From the NCBI GenBank assembly GCA_944326125.1, contig CALVCR010000002.1, forward strand, positions 1 to 33,615: DNA of 33,615 bases. Direction: 5' to 3'. A model generated the notes under the pieces. It had not been told where the DNA came from and searched no databases. It worked only from the letters and a program-made list of their open reading frames with translations. The DNA is from Candidatus Gastranaerophilales bacterium (GTDB lineage Bacteria; Cyanobacteriota; Vampirovibrionia; Gastranaerophilales; Gastranaerophilaceae). Positions 25,032 to 33,062 of this stretch are shown in pieces (position 1 is the first letter of the stretch; each line of letters begins with the position of its first letter). A program made the translations under genes and the position numbers.

Positions 25032-25049
25032 AGATTGTAAATACGTTGA
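25032..25049 (+). repeat. 18-bp direct repeat, right copy
   Basis: Identical to 23536-23553. In the heptosyltransferase frame it continues to ACT AAC TCA TAA, a plausible original gene end. Its last bases form part of the -35 box of the next gene. Confidence 0.8.
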
Positions 25050-25074
25050 CTAACTCATAATGTTAATCTAAAAT
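25046..25074 (+). promoter_or_regulatory. Strong sigma-70 promoter for the 25.1-kb gene and ade
   Basis: TTGACT (25046-25051), 17-bp spacer, TAAAAT (25069-25074). The leader is about 25 bases and contains GGGG before the ATG at 25106. The -35 overlaps the 18-bp direct repeat. Confidence 0.65.
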
Positions 25075-25105
25075 GTTATAAATACAATTGTTAGGGGAAT
25101 AAATT

Positions 25106-25687
25106 ATGACAACCGACCAGCATGAAGGATTAGAGTTTGATCCGGGTTTTGCACCGTATATATTAGCTTTCAGAGGTGCTGTTGAGTACTTGTATTATGA
25201 TGTAAACAAGTTCAAAAACTTCTCTCAGAAAAAAATGAGATTCAGACAGTACCATAAAAAGATTCTGGATATTTTTTACAACAATATGGGATTTTATGCA
25301 GGTTGTCTTATGTGGGCAGCTTATATTAAGACCCAGCCGAAACAAAAAATTCTCTCTAACCATTGTTTCGGAAAACCTTATAATGAAGATGAAAACAAGT
25401 CAGAAACAATGTTTTGCGCTGAATTTGTAAAGCTTTTCCCTAAAGATATGAATTATTTCTTAGGCGAAAGCTTTGAATTTAAGCCTGAAATCCCTAAACT
25501 TGTTGAAACTTACGAAGAATTTCTTGTATCTAATAAAGGTTTTGTCGAAACAGAATATAATACCGATATTATTATTCCGGATTGCGTAATCACCGAAAAT
25601 GCCGAAAAATACAAAGAGATTATTGACAAAGCTTTAAAAGATGAAAATCTTTCCGAACTTTTAGAAACCCCGATTATTCAGGAGTAA
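25106..25687 (+). CDS. Unknown 193-residue soluble protein upstream of ade
   Basis: 193 residues, acidic, no signal peptide. The first two thirds are aromatic-rich (GAVEYLYYDVNKF, FYNNMGFYAGCLMWAAY) and probably helical; the last third is acidic (ITENAEKYKEIIDKALKDE). Cysteines at several places do not form an obvious metal site. I do not recognise a family. It has its own strong promoter and good codon use, and ade starts 3 bp after its stop, so the two are co-transcribed; a role beside adenine metabolism is possible but cannot be shown from sequence. Confidence 0.7.
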   Translation: MTTDQHEGLEFDPGFAPYILAFRGAVEYLYYDVNKFKNFSQKKMRFRQYHKKILDIFYNNMGFYAGCLMWAAYIKTQPKQKILSNHCFGKPYNEDENKSETMFCAEFVKLFPKDMNYFLGESFEFKPEIPKLVETYEEFLVSNKGFVETEYNTDIIIPDCVITENAEKYKEIIDKALKDENLSELLETPIIQE

Positions 25688-25690
25688 ACA

Positions 25691-27421
25691 ATGACACAGC
25701 AAAGAATTATAAATGTAGCAAGAGGACTGGAAAAAGCCGATTTAGTAATAAAAAATGCTAATATTGTAAACGTTCTCTCGGAAGAAATCCACAAAGGCGA
25801 TATCGCTATAGCAGACGGAATTATAGCCGGAATCAGCGAATTCTATGAAGGAGAAAAAGAAATTGACGTAAACGGAGCTTACGTAACCCCTTCATTTATC
25901 GACGGGCACGTACACCTTGAAAGTGCAATGGTTCTGCCGAAAGAGTTTGCAAAGACGGTACTTCCCGCCGGAACCACTACAGTTATAATTGACCCGCATG
26001 AAATTTCAAACGTTTTCGGTCTGCACGGAATAAGCTTTATGCATGAAGCAATAAAAGATTTACCGCTTGATGTATACACAATGCTTCCGTCCTGTGTTCC
26101 GGCAACTCCTTATGAAACATCCGGATTTGACTTAAACAGCTATGATTTATCACTGTTAATTGATAAACCTTGGGTACTCGGAATAGCAGAAATGATGAAC
26201 TTTCCGGGAGTATTAAATCTTGATAAAAATGTTATGGCAAAGCTTGAACTTGCCAAACAAAAAGATAAACGAATTGACGGACATGCCCCTATGCTTTCCA
26301 GCAAGGATTTATGCGCGTATATTGCAAGCGGAGTAAAATCTGACCATGAGTGCACAACCACTGATGAAGCAGTTGAAAAACTTCGTCTCGGAATGTATCT
26401 AATGATAAGGGAAGGCACCGCGGCAAAAGATTTGGATGCACTTCTTCCTGTCTTAAAGAAATGCAACACCAGAAAATGTATTTTTGTCACAGACGACAGA
26501 CACCCGTCAGATTTAAAAGAACACATTAACGGCATGGTACGGCGGACTGTTGAAGCAGGAATTGACCCTATTAAAGCAATCCAGATAGCAAGCCTTAATA
26601 CTGCAGAATATTTTGGCCTAAAGGATTTAGGCGCAGTTGCACCGGGGTATAAAGCAGATTTACTGGTACTTCCGGACTTAAAAAGCTTCACCCCGGCTCT
26701 TGTAATGAAAAACGGTAATATTATTGCACAAGAGGGCAAACTCACATGCCGGATTGATGATAATGAAATCCCATCCATGAGAGGTTCTGTTAACGTAAAA
26801 TGGATAGAACCTGACGATTTTAGGATAGAAGCAAAATCTGATATTGCAAGAACAATTGAAGTTATTCCGCGCCAGCTTGTAACCAAATCTGTTTATTCAA
26901 AAATAAAAATTGAAAACGGAAATGCGGTAAGTAATACAGATACGGATACTTTAAAAATATGCGTCATAGAAAGGCACCGCGCAACAGGAAACGTCGGAAA
27001 AGGCTTTGTTAAAGGATTTAACCTCAAATCAGGAGCCATAGCTTCAACCGTTGCGCATGATTCTCACAATATGATTGTCATAGGAACAAATGATGAAGAC
27101 ATGTACACTGCAGCCGTTGAGCTTGTTAAGTCTCAAGGCGGCAAAGTCGTTGTACAAAACGGTCAGGTTCTTTCAAAACTTCCGCTTCCTATTGCGGGTT
27201 TGATGTCAGATAAAGAATTCGGTTACGTACTTGAAAAATGCGCCGAGTTAAACAATGCCGCTCATTCAATCGGATGCACCCTTGAGGATCCGTTTATGAC
27301 ACTGGGATTTTTATCACTTCCGGTTATTCCGGAGCTTAAAGTAACGGATAAAGGTGTATTTGATACAAATACTTTCAACTTTGTTAATATTTTTGAAAAA
27401 ATACCCGTAAATATAAAGTAA
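25691..27421 (+). CDS. ade: Adenine deaminase (Ade)
   Basis: 576 residues, normal for the amidohydrolase-type adenine deaminase. It converts adenine to hypoxanthine and ammonia for purine salvage. The N-terminal beta-sandwich is followed by FIDGHVHLESAM with metal ligands His73 and His75, IIDPHEISNVFG, the IDGHAPMLS segment, the DDRHPSDL segment and SLNTAEYFGL; the C-terminal region with HRATGNVGKGFVKGF and VAHDSHNMIVIG is the Ade-specific part. It is the second gene of an operon and ends in a strong terminator. MtnP at 19.9 kb produces adenine, so the two can work in sequence. Confidence 0.95.
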   Translation: MTQQRIINVARGLEKADLVIKNANIVNVLSEEIHKGDIAIADGIIAGISEFYEGEKEIDVNGAYVTPSFIDGHVHLESAMVLPKEFAKTVLPAGTTTVIIDPHEISNVFGLHGISFMHEAIKDLPLDVYTMLPSCVPATPYETSGFDLNSYDLSLLIDKPWVLGIAEMMNFPGVLNLDKNVMAKLELAKQKDKRIDGHAPMLSSKDLCAYIASGVKSDHECTTTDEAVEKLRLGMYLMIREGTAAKDLDALLPVLKKCNTRKCIFVTDDRHPSDLKEHINGMVRRTVEAGIDPIKAIQIASLNTAEYFGLKDLGAVAPGYKADLLVLPDLKSFTPALVMKNGNIIAQEGKLTCRIDDNEIPSMRGSVNVKWIEPDDFRIEAKSDIARTIEVIPRQLVTKSVYSKIKIENGNAVSNTDTDTLKICVIERHRATGNVGKGFVKGFNLKSGAIASTVAHDSHNMIVIGTNDEDMYTAAVELVKSQGGKVVVQNGQVLSKLPLPIAGLMSDKEFGYVLEKCAELNNAAHSIGCTLEDPFMTLGFLSLPVIPELKVTDKGVFDTNTFNFVNIFEKIPVNIK

Positions 27422-27429
27422 AGAATAAA

Positions 27430-27464
27430 AAGGGCGGGATGGCAAATTTTGCCATCCCGCCCTT
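27430..27464. terminator. Bidirectional terminator between ade and the EF-hand-like gene
   Basis: A perfect 16-bp GC-rich stem (AAGGGCGGGATGGCAA and its complement) with loop ATT, placed between two convergent genes 57 bp apart. A-rich sequence before and T/A-rich after fit termination in both directions. Confidence 0.85.
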
Positions 27465-27478
27465 CTATAAAAATATTA

Positions 27479-28360
27479 CTATGCCAGATATAATGAATTC
27501 AAATCCCTGACACAAGTTTCAACATTAGGATATTTGGCTTGTATTTGTTTTAAATCCGCCATTGCTTTATCATAGAGTTCCTTATCTTCCGGCCGCAGCA
27601 TAGGGTATATTTCCCGCTCCCATAGTATTGCTCTGTTCTCTTTTCTATGAGGATTATTCTGATCTTCACAGGCTATATCCCACAGCAGCTCATTATTATG
27701 TTTAGAGACTCCGTCTTCCGGACTGTTTATGCTCCGCCACAAGTCAATATACCGATCCTCTATGATTTTTACAAGATTAGAAGCTTTGACATAATTATAA
27801 CCGTTATCACCCTTAAAATTAAGAGCTTCCTTTCTTTCTGCATCTGTTGTTGTTATTTTTCGATTATAAGTATCCAGAGGTACTCCATAATTAAAAAATG
27901 CGCGGATTTCTTCCCAGTCATTATCATAACCTTCCATTACCGCAGCACGTTTTGCGGCTGCTTTTTCAAATTTAGCTTTATCGCAAGTCAAATATCTAAT
28001 ACTGCCGTCTTTCATCCGTAACCCCACGGACATAGTTTCACTACCCGATTGTTCACCACTTACCGGAGCAGAATCCTGAACCTTACCGGTTTCACCGGGC
28101 TTTGTTTCTTGAATTTTAATGTTATCTAAAAAACCTGAAACATTTTCCTTCACTTCCTCGGAAGCATTTGCAAGATAACGGCCTATTGCCTTGATAGCAT
28201 TATCTTTCTCAATATAATTTTTAATCTGGTTTCCACCGGCAGCCTCTGCAAAAGCGTTCCATACTGATTTATCGATTTTACCATTTGCTTGCCCGTCTGC
28301 GGCATCTAATTTTGCAAATATATCTGATGCATTTAATGAGCTTGGATTAATTTTTGTCAT
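27479..28360 (-). CDS. EF-hand-like protein of unknown function
   Basis: 293 residues starting at the ATG at 28360, which has AGAGGTGAT a few bases upstream; the longer frame from 28465 adds a doubtful hydrophobic leader. Residues 15-35 (FAKLDAADGQANGKIDKSVW) resemble a calcium loop, D-x-x-D-G-x-x-x-G-K-I, but with non-standard spacing and no final Glu. A Pro/Ser/Gly-rich linker (about 80-110) leads to a C-terminal domain (about 110-290) rich in Trp, Glu and Lys (EGYDNDWEEIRAFF, IDLWRSI, NRAILWEREIYPML) for which I know no family. No export signal is seen with this start. Confidence 0.6.
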   Translation of the reverse strand: MTKINPSSLNASDIFAKLDAADGQANGKIDKSVWNAFAEAAGGNQIKNYIEKDNAIKAIGRYLANASEEVKENVSGFLDNIKIQETKPGETGKVQDSAPVSGEQSGSETMSVGLRMKDGSIRYLTCDKAKFEKAAAKRAAVMEGYDNDWEEIRAFFNYGVPLDTYNRKITTTDAERKEALNFKGDNGYNYVKASNLVKIIEDRYIDLWRSINSPEDGVSKHNNELLWDIACEDQNNPHRKENRAILWEREIYPMLRPEDKELYDKAMADLKQIQAKYPNVETCVRDLNSLYLA

Positions 28361-28501
28361 AATAATCACCTCTTTCTTTATACAATCTTTGTTAACATGA
28401 TAGATTAACGGCAGCACGATGATAATCTTTAATATTTTGTGCAGAAATTTTACAAAATTTAACAATTATAATTCCTATTTGTTTTTGCATTTGTTATTAT
28501 T

Positions 28502-28529
28502 TTGGATTTTAATTTCTGTATGATATAAT
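28502..28529 (+). promoter_or_regulatory. Promoter of ribE, probably leaderless
   Basis: TTGGAT (28502-28507), 16-bp spacer, TATAAT (28524-28529) preceded by TGA, an extended -10. A start seven bases downstream coincides with the ribE ATG at 28536. No Shine-Dalgarno exists, and there is no room for an FMN riboswitch downstream of this start. Confidence 0.6.
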
Positions 28530-28535
28530 TGAACC

Positions 28536-29162
28536 ATGTTCACGGGAATCATAGAAGAACTCGGCAAAATAACTAATCTAAGGTCTGATAGTGTTACAAT
28601 AAGCTGCAAAACCGTACTTGAAGGAACAAGAATCGGAGACAGCATTGCAGTAAACGGAGTTTGCCTTACGGTTGTTGATCTAAAACCAGATAGTTTTACT
28701 GCGGATGTTTCTCCGGAAAGCTTTCGTGTGTCCGCGCTGAAAGATTTGAAAAACGGAGATTTCGTTAATCTCGAAAGAGCTTTAGCTGTTAACGGAAGAC
28801 TCGGAGGGCATTTTGTTTCCGGTCATGTAGACGGCAGGGGAAAAATTCTTTCCGTCACTAAAAATCACGAGTTTTATGATTTAAAAATAGAGCTTGAAGA
28901 AGAGTTGATGAAATATTGCGTACACAAAGGTTCTGTTGCAATTAACGGAATCAGCTTAACAATTGCTAAAGTCGATTCAAGAACCATAAACAGCGCAATA
29001 ATCCCTCATACCGTCGAAAACACCAATTTGAAATACCTTAAAACGGGGTCTTTTGTAAACATTGAAACAGATATTCTGGCTAAATATGTTGAAAAATTTT
29101 TATTAACGAGAGATAATAAGTCAGGTATAGACCTTGAATTTCTACAAAGGAACGGGTTCTAA
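28536..29162 (+). CDS. ribE: Riboflavin synthase alpha chain
   Basis: 208 residues, two lumazine-binding repeats. It dismutates two 6,7-dimethyl-8-ribityllumazines to riboflavin. The N-terminus MFTGIIEELG is diagnostic; repeat one has GVCLTVVD and FVSGHVDG, repeat two GISLTI and IPHTVENTNL. The start cannot move because the family begins exactly here, and that ATG sits at the predicted transcription start. ribBA follows after 2 bp. ribD and ribH are not in the window, so the pathway is split over the genome. Confidence 0.95.
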   Translation: MFTGIIEELGKITNLRSDSVTISCKTVLEGTRIGDSIAVNGVCLTVVDLKPDSFTADVSPESFRVSALKDLKNGDFVNLERALAVNGRLGGHFVSGHVDGRGKILSVTKNHEFYDLKIELEEELMKYCVHKGSVAINGISLTIAKVDSRTINSAIIPHTVENTNLKYLKTGSFVNIETDILAKYVEKFLLTRDNKSGIDLEFLQRNGF

Positions 29163-29164
29163 TT

Positions 29165-30376
29165 ATGTCACACACGAATCAATTCAGCAAAATCGAGGAT
29201 GCTCTAGAGGATTTTAAAAACGGAAAACCTCTTATAGTTGCTGACGATGAGGATAGAGAAAACGAAGGCGATCTTATTTTTGCCGCCCAGTTTGTGACGC
29301 CGGAACTCATTAATTTTATGGCAAAAGAATGCAGAGGACTTATTTGTCTTGCGATTTCACACGAAATTGCGGATAAGCTTGAACTTCCTCAAATGGTAGA
29401 AAAGAATACCGAAAATATGCAGACAGCATTCTCTCTAAGTATTGATGCACACCCTAAGTACGGCGTAACAACCGGAATTTCAGCGTTTGACAGAGCAAAA
29501 ACAATAGAAGTAGCTATTGCCCCTGATGCCGTACCTTCTGATTTGAGACGCCCGGGACACTTATTCCCATGTGTTTCAAGAAAAGGCGGAGTCCTAAAAA
29601 GATGCGGTCATACGGAAGCAACCGTTGATCTGGCAATACTTTCAGGCTTAAGACCGGCTGGCGTTATGTGTGAAATCATGACAGAAGACGGTCACATGGC
29701 AAGAAGAGATGAACTGCACGAATTTGCACAAAAACACGGAATTAAATTCATTACGGTAGCTGATCTGATTGCTTACAGACTGAAAAAAGAAAGATTTGTA
29801 AAACGTGAAATAGAAGTTTTTCTTCCGACCCAATTCGGAGATTTTAATATAGTCGGATACACTGATACAATAACGGGGTGCGAGCATGTCGCGCTCGTTA
29901 AAGATGACGGCTCTGATAAAATTCCTCTAATCAGAGTTCACAGCGAATGCTTGACGGGAGATATCTTCCACAGCTTGAAATGCGACTGCAACTGGCAGCT
30001 CCATGAAGCGCTAAAAATGATTAACGAGTACGGGAAAGGCGCGCTGATTTATATCAGAGACCACGAAGGAAGAGGCATCGGTTTGATTAATAAACTTAAA
30101 GCCTACAAGCTACAGGAAGAAGGCCAAGATACAGTAGAAGCAAATGTATCATTGGGTTTTGCTCCTGATTTGAGAAACTACGGAGTCGGCGCCCAAATAA
30201 TTCTTGATCTCGGATTCAATAACTTTAACCTGATTACCAATAACCCGAAAAAGATTATAGGTTTAAAAGGCTACGGGCTTACAATCCACGAAAATATAAA
30301 TATAAAATCAGAAGTAAACAAATATAACGAGCGATATATTAACACCAAGAAAGAAAAAATGCATCACTTAATGTAG
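29165..30376 (+). CDS. ribBA: Bifunctional DHBP synthase / GTP cyclohydrolase II
   Basis: 403 residues. The N-terminal half (about 1-205) is 3,4-dihydroxy-2-butanone-4-phosphate synthase, with [21 protein letters not shown] and the GHTEATVDL block, all intact. The C-terminal half (about 210-400) is GTP cyclohydrolase [14 protein letters not shown] and KCDCNW supply the zinc cysteines, and [10 protein letters not shown] the catalytic region. Together they make both precursors of riboflavin from ribulose-5-phosphate and GTP. It is second in the ribE operon; a GNAT gene follows after 11 bp. Confidence 0.96.
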   Translation: MSHTNQFSKIEDALEDFKNGKPLIVADDEDRENEGDLIFAAQFVTPELINFMAKECRGLICLAISHEIADKLELPQMVEKNTENMQTAFSLSIDAHPKYGVTTGISAFDRAKTIEVAIAPDAVPSDLRRPGHLFPCVSRKGGVLKRCGHTEATVDLAILSGLRPAGVMCEIMTEDGHMARRDELHEFAQKHGIKFITVADLIAYRLKKERFVKREIEVFLPTQFGDFNIVGYTDTITGCEHVALVKDDGSDKIPLIRVHSECLTGDIFHSLKCDCNWQLHEALKMINEYGKGALIYIRDHEGRGIGLINKLKAYKLQEEGQDTVEANVSLGFAPDLRNYGVGAQIILDLGFNNFNLITNNPKKIIGLKGYGLTIHENINIKSEVNKYNERYINTKKEKMHHLM

Positions 30377-30387
30377 AAGGAATTTTT

Positions 30388-31383
30388 ATGGCGGAAACAA
30401 ATTATAAGGTAGAATTACTGGACAGCAGCGTATTTAAGATTTTTAAAGGCGTTTACAACGACTTTAGGTCAAAAGCTGTCAGCGAATACAAATTTGAACT
30501 TGAACCGCTTGAATATGAAGAATTTCTTAGCGCTATAGAAAACAACTACATGCAATGTATTATACTTAAAGAAAACGAAATTCCTACTGCATTTCTGGTT
30601 TATACAACTTCAATTTCAGAATCTATAGAACTTAACTTAATCCACTGTCTCGGAACAGAAGACGAAACAACTAAACAGAAACTGCTTGTGGAAAAATTTC
30701 TTGAACTTACGGAAGCCGAAAGGCAGAATAAAGTTGTATCCTACCCTATGATAGGCCACCAGTCAGTATTTACGGCAGACCTTGCAAAATACGGATTTAA
30801 GTTTGTAGGACTTGCTGTTTTAAGATTCTTTATGGGAAATGCTTCCTCCGAAAGAATTTTGGAAAATATGAAGCTTCCTGAAAAACCAGAAGATTACAAA
30901 GTTGTAAGATATGCAGATGAGTATTATAACGATGCAATAAGAGTTATACACGAAGCCTTCCGTGATACTCAAGACGCTCTGTATGATACAAGATTCAAAT
31001 CTATGGAAGGTACAACAGACGTAATTAATAAGATTGTTGAAAATATTTATGGAGAGTTTCTCCCTGAAGCAACATCCGTTCTTATTTATAAAGATACACC
31101 TGTTGGATTTGCTTTTGCAAACGTAACTGGCGGAAAAATTGCAAACCTGCCTCTTGTTGGAATAGAAAAAGAACACAGAGGCCACGGATTTTCAGAACTG
31201 CTCCTTAACCGCACGGTCAAAACTATTGTTGACTGGGCGAAACTGGGAGAGAGAGAGTTTAGCGAAGTTAATGTAACAACAGAAACAAATAACTATAAAG
31301 CTTTAAAAATGTACAGAAAAATAGGCTTTAGAGAAGATTACTGCTATCCGCAGGCATATTTAATGCAAAAACGCAAAAAGTAG
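30388..31383 (+). CDS. GNAT-family N-acetyltransferase, possibly two GNAT units
   Basis: 331 residues. The C-terminal half (about 170-330) is a clear GNAT domain: VVRYADEYYNDAIRVI at its start, VGIEKEHRGHGFSELLL with the acetyl-CoA RxxGxS loop, and TETNNYKALKMYRKIGF at the end. The N-terminal half (about 1-165) has a similar strand-helix order with AFLVYTTS and KYGFKFVGL but no good acetyl-CoA loop, suggesting a degenerate second unit. Substrate unknown. It lies 11 bp after ribBA and may be co-transcribed, though a riboflavin role is not implied. Confidence 0.78.
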   Translation: MAETNYKVELLDSSVFKIFKGVYNDFRSKAVSEYKFELEPLEYEEFLSAIENNYMQCIILKENEIPTAFLVYTTSISESIELNLIHCLGTEDETTKQKLLVEKFLELTEAERQNKVVSYPMIGHQSVFTADLAKYGFKFVGLAVLRFFMGNASSERILENMKLPEKPEDYKVVRYADEYYNDAIRVIHEAFRDTQDALYDTRFKSMEGTTDVINKIVENIYGEFLPEATSVLIYKDTPVGFAFANVTGGKIANLPLVGIEKEHRGHGFSELLLNRTVKTIVDWAKLGEREFSEVNVTTETNNYKALKMYRKIGFREDYCYPQAYLMQKRKK

Positions 31384-31392
31384 TGTGAGAGC

Positions 31393-31409
31393 GGCAGTTT
31401 AAGACTGCC
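31393..31409 (+). promoter_or_regulatory. Short hairpin before the SLH gene
   Basis: GGCAGT-TTAAG-ACTGCC, a 6-bp stem 21 bp before the SLH start codon and just after the GNAT stop. It lacks a T-run, so it is more likely an mRNA end-stabilising or processing hairpin than a terminator. The RBS AAGGAG follows at 31421-31426. Confidence 0.35.
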
Positions 31410-31430
31410 AATAAAAATGAAAGGAGAAGT

Positions 31431-32843
31431 ATGAAGATTTCAAAAGAGATCCTAATGGCAATGGGGCTTATCTGCCTTACTTCAGGTGCTGTAATGGCAT
31501 GTGATTCAATTCAGGCATATGCTCACCCGACTTTGTTCGGTTCACAAGGACATTCCCTTGTGACTACACAAAACGATGTTATTATCGGCGGTAAAATCTG
31601 CAAACCATGTCACGTAAAAACTATTCAGGAAAAACAAAACGTTGTAGTAGACAAATTTGCAAAAGACAAATTATGCAAAATGAAAGACAAAATGGATAAA
31701 AACAGAGCAAATCTGTTCAATCCTAAAATGCCTGTTCTCCGTTCAGAACTCGCATTCATCCTTTCTGACGGTCTTGAATTAAAAGACGTAAAAGCTAACA
31801 GCTACACAGATATTCCTTCTGAATACTGGGCTAAAACAGAAATTGACAGAGCTTTAACAGCAGACGTAATGATTGGTTACCCTGATTCAACATTCAAACC
31901 TGATCAGGCTATTACCAAAGCAGAAGTTTTCGCAACTTTTGCTAAGTTAATGGATGTATCAGCTGACAAAACAGCAGCACCAGTTTTCAACGGTCAGAAC
32001 GTAAAATATGTTCCTGCTTGGGCATACGGTGCAGCTAATGAAGTTATCGCTTCAGGATTATTAAAAGATGCTCCTAACGCTGACAAAATCGTTAATGATG
32101 AGTACCTTTCAAAAGAACAGGTTGCTTATATGCTGGGCGCTCTTAAAAAAGGATTCATGATTGATCTTTCAAACGGTGCTGAAAATTGCGCAACTAAATA
32201 CGAACCTGTTGCAGTAAAAATTAAATTAAGCGAAAGATTAAGCGCAAGAGTTTCTAACGTAGGTGATACATTCACTGCTAAAACTACTGAAGAAGTAACT
32301 CTTAAAGGAACTTGCTTCCCTGCAGGTTCAACCGTTAAAGGTAAAGTTAAATCTGTTGCAAGACCTGGTATCAAAAAACCTGGTTATATTGAAGTACAGT
32401 TTGACAGCATCACAAACGGCGATACTTGCGTAGAATTCCCTAAACACCTTGCAAGCGCTCAAGCAGAAGTATTGAAAAATCCTAACATTGTTTCAAGACT
32501 TCTTGGTGCTCCGTTCTCAATGGCAGGAAGAGTTGTAGGTGTTGCAGGAAGAACTGCTTCTGAAGGTGTTGAAGTAGTTGCAAACGGTGTTGAAGAATTC
32601 GGCGGCAACTGGTCAGATGCATTTGTTGATACTTGCTCACTTCACCCGCTCAAAGGCTTGAAGAGCGTTGGCAGCAGCTTTATCACTGTTGGTAAAGGTG
32701 TATACAACGTAGTTAAATTAGTTGGCAGCGGCGTATTCGGCGTATGCTACGAATTCGTTGATGAAGTAAAATACCTCATCGTTCCTAACACAACTAACGA
32801 TTCAAGCTTGAACCCTGATGAAGAATTGACAATTATTTTCTAA
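31431..32843 (+). CDS. Exported SLH-domain envelope protein
   Basis: 470 residues. Signal peptide 1-23 (cleavage near VMA-CD). A Cys pair CKPC (57-60) lies in the N-terminal region. Residues 100-175 form one good SLH unit (SYTDIPSEYWA, GYPDSTFKPDQAITKAEVF), with a weaker second at about 185-240; SLH units bind cell-wall polymers. Residues 262-330 (SARVSNVGDTFTAKTTEEV, PAGSTVKGKV, GYIEVQFDSI) resemble a small beta-barrel seen in other exported proteins. The C-terminal part (350-450) is Gly/Val-rich. No porin barrel of the SLH-OprB type is evident. Codon choice is more restricted than in neighbours (ggt, gct, gtt, aaa), as in highly expressed genes. Strong RBS and strong terminator. Confidence 0.82.
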   Translation: MKISKEILMAMGLICLTSGAVMACDSIQAYAHPTLFGSQGHSLVTTQNDVIIGGKICKPCHVKTIQEKQNVVVDKFAKDKLCKMKDKMDKNRANLFNPKMPVLRSELAFILSDGLELKDVKANSYTDIPSEYWAKTEIDRALTADVMIGYPDSTFKPDQAITKAEVFATFAKLMDVSADKTAAPVFNGQNVKYVPAWAYGAANEVIASGLLKDAPNADKIVNDEYLSKEQVAYMLGALKKGFMIDLSNGAENCATKYEPVAVKIKLSERLSARVSNVGDTFTAKTTEEVTLKGTCFPAGSTVKGKVKSVARPGIKKPGYIEVQFDSITNGDTCVEFPKHLASAQAEVLKNPNIVSRLLGAPFSMAGRVVGVAGRTASEGVEVVANGVEEFGGNWSDAFVDTCSLHPLKGLKSVGSSFITVGKGVYNVVKLVGSGVFGVCYEFVDEVKYLIVPNTTNDSSLNPDEELTIIF

Positions 32844-32867
32844 TAATCCTAGGGTAAGAGATTTAGA

Positions 32868-32910
32868 GGAGGGGCGGAGCCTAAAGGCTCCGCCCCCTCC
32901 TTATTTTTTA
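32868..32910 (+). terminator. Strong intrinsic terminator after the SLH gene
   Basis: AGGAGGGGCGGAGCC (32868-32882), loop TAAA, GGCTCCGCCCCCTCCT (32887-32902), with one bulged base, followed by TATTTTTT. About 14 GC-rich pairs in an AT-rich genome make it very stable. Confidence 0.9.
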
Positions 32911-32998
32911 TTGAATAATAAATTTTATAATATCTTTTATTACTTCTCTATCATTTATATCCTAGCCTGTGTCATATATTTTTATTTACCTTCAAGCG

Positions 32999-33060
32999 TT
33001 ACTTCATATTTCTCAAAATTCTTTCAAGCTCTTCCTTGGTTATCGTAACCGGACGAAGAA
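32999..33060 (-). pseudogene. Possible 3' remnant of a gene
   Basis: One minus-strand frame reads FLRPVTITKEELERILRNMK and a stop (TAA at 33001-32999), a convincing amphipathic protein end. It has no start codon and an in-frame stop a few dozen bases upstream, so it is either a decayed gene tail or chance. It lies just downstream of the membrane protein gene in a different frame. Confidence 0.25.
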
Positions 33061-33062
33061 AG

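Larger units (their letters stand above)
24690..25105. other. 416-bp intergenic stretch: repeat family copy, hairpins and a promoter
   Basis: 24690-24780 is very AT-rich and should hold the minus-strand gene's promoter (several TATAAT/TATATA-like boxes, none decisive). 24862-24912 is a relative of the bioA insert. Two inverted repeats follow: a perfect 9-bp hairpin GCATTTTTC/GAAAAATGC (24922-24943) and a long purine/pyrimidine hairpin with about 16 paired bases (24973-25016). Then come the right 18-bp direct repeat and the promoter of the gene at 25106. A 68-codon frame here (24834-25040) is low-complexity translation of these repeats, not a gene. Confidence 0.6.

Noticed and set aside
24834-25040. 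Plus-strand 68-codon frame, rich in Phe, Ser and Lys
   Set aside because: It is the translation of two hairpins and a repeat copy; composition is unlike a protein and there is no ribosome site.
26140-26886. 248-codon minus-strand frame inside ade
   Set aside because: Ade is intact and conserved through this stretch; the reverse frame has no recognisable domain or start signal.
28361-28535. FMN riboswitch upstream of ribE
   Set aside because: I see none of the conserved RFN helices, and the likely promoter lies at the ATG itself.
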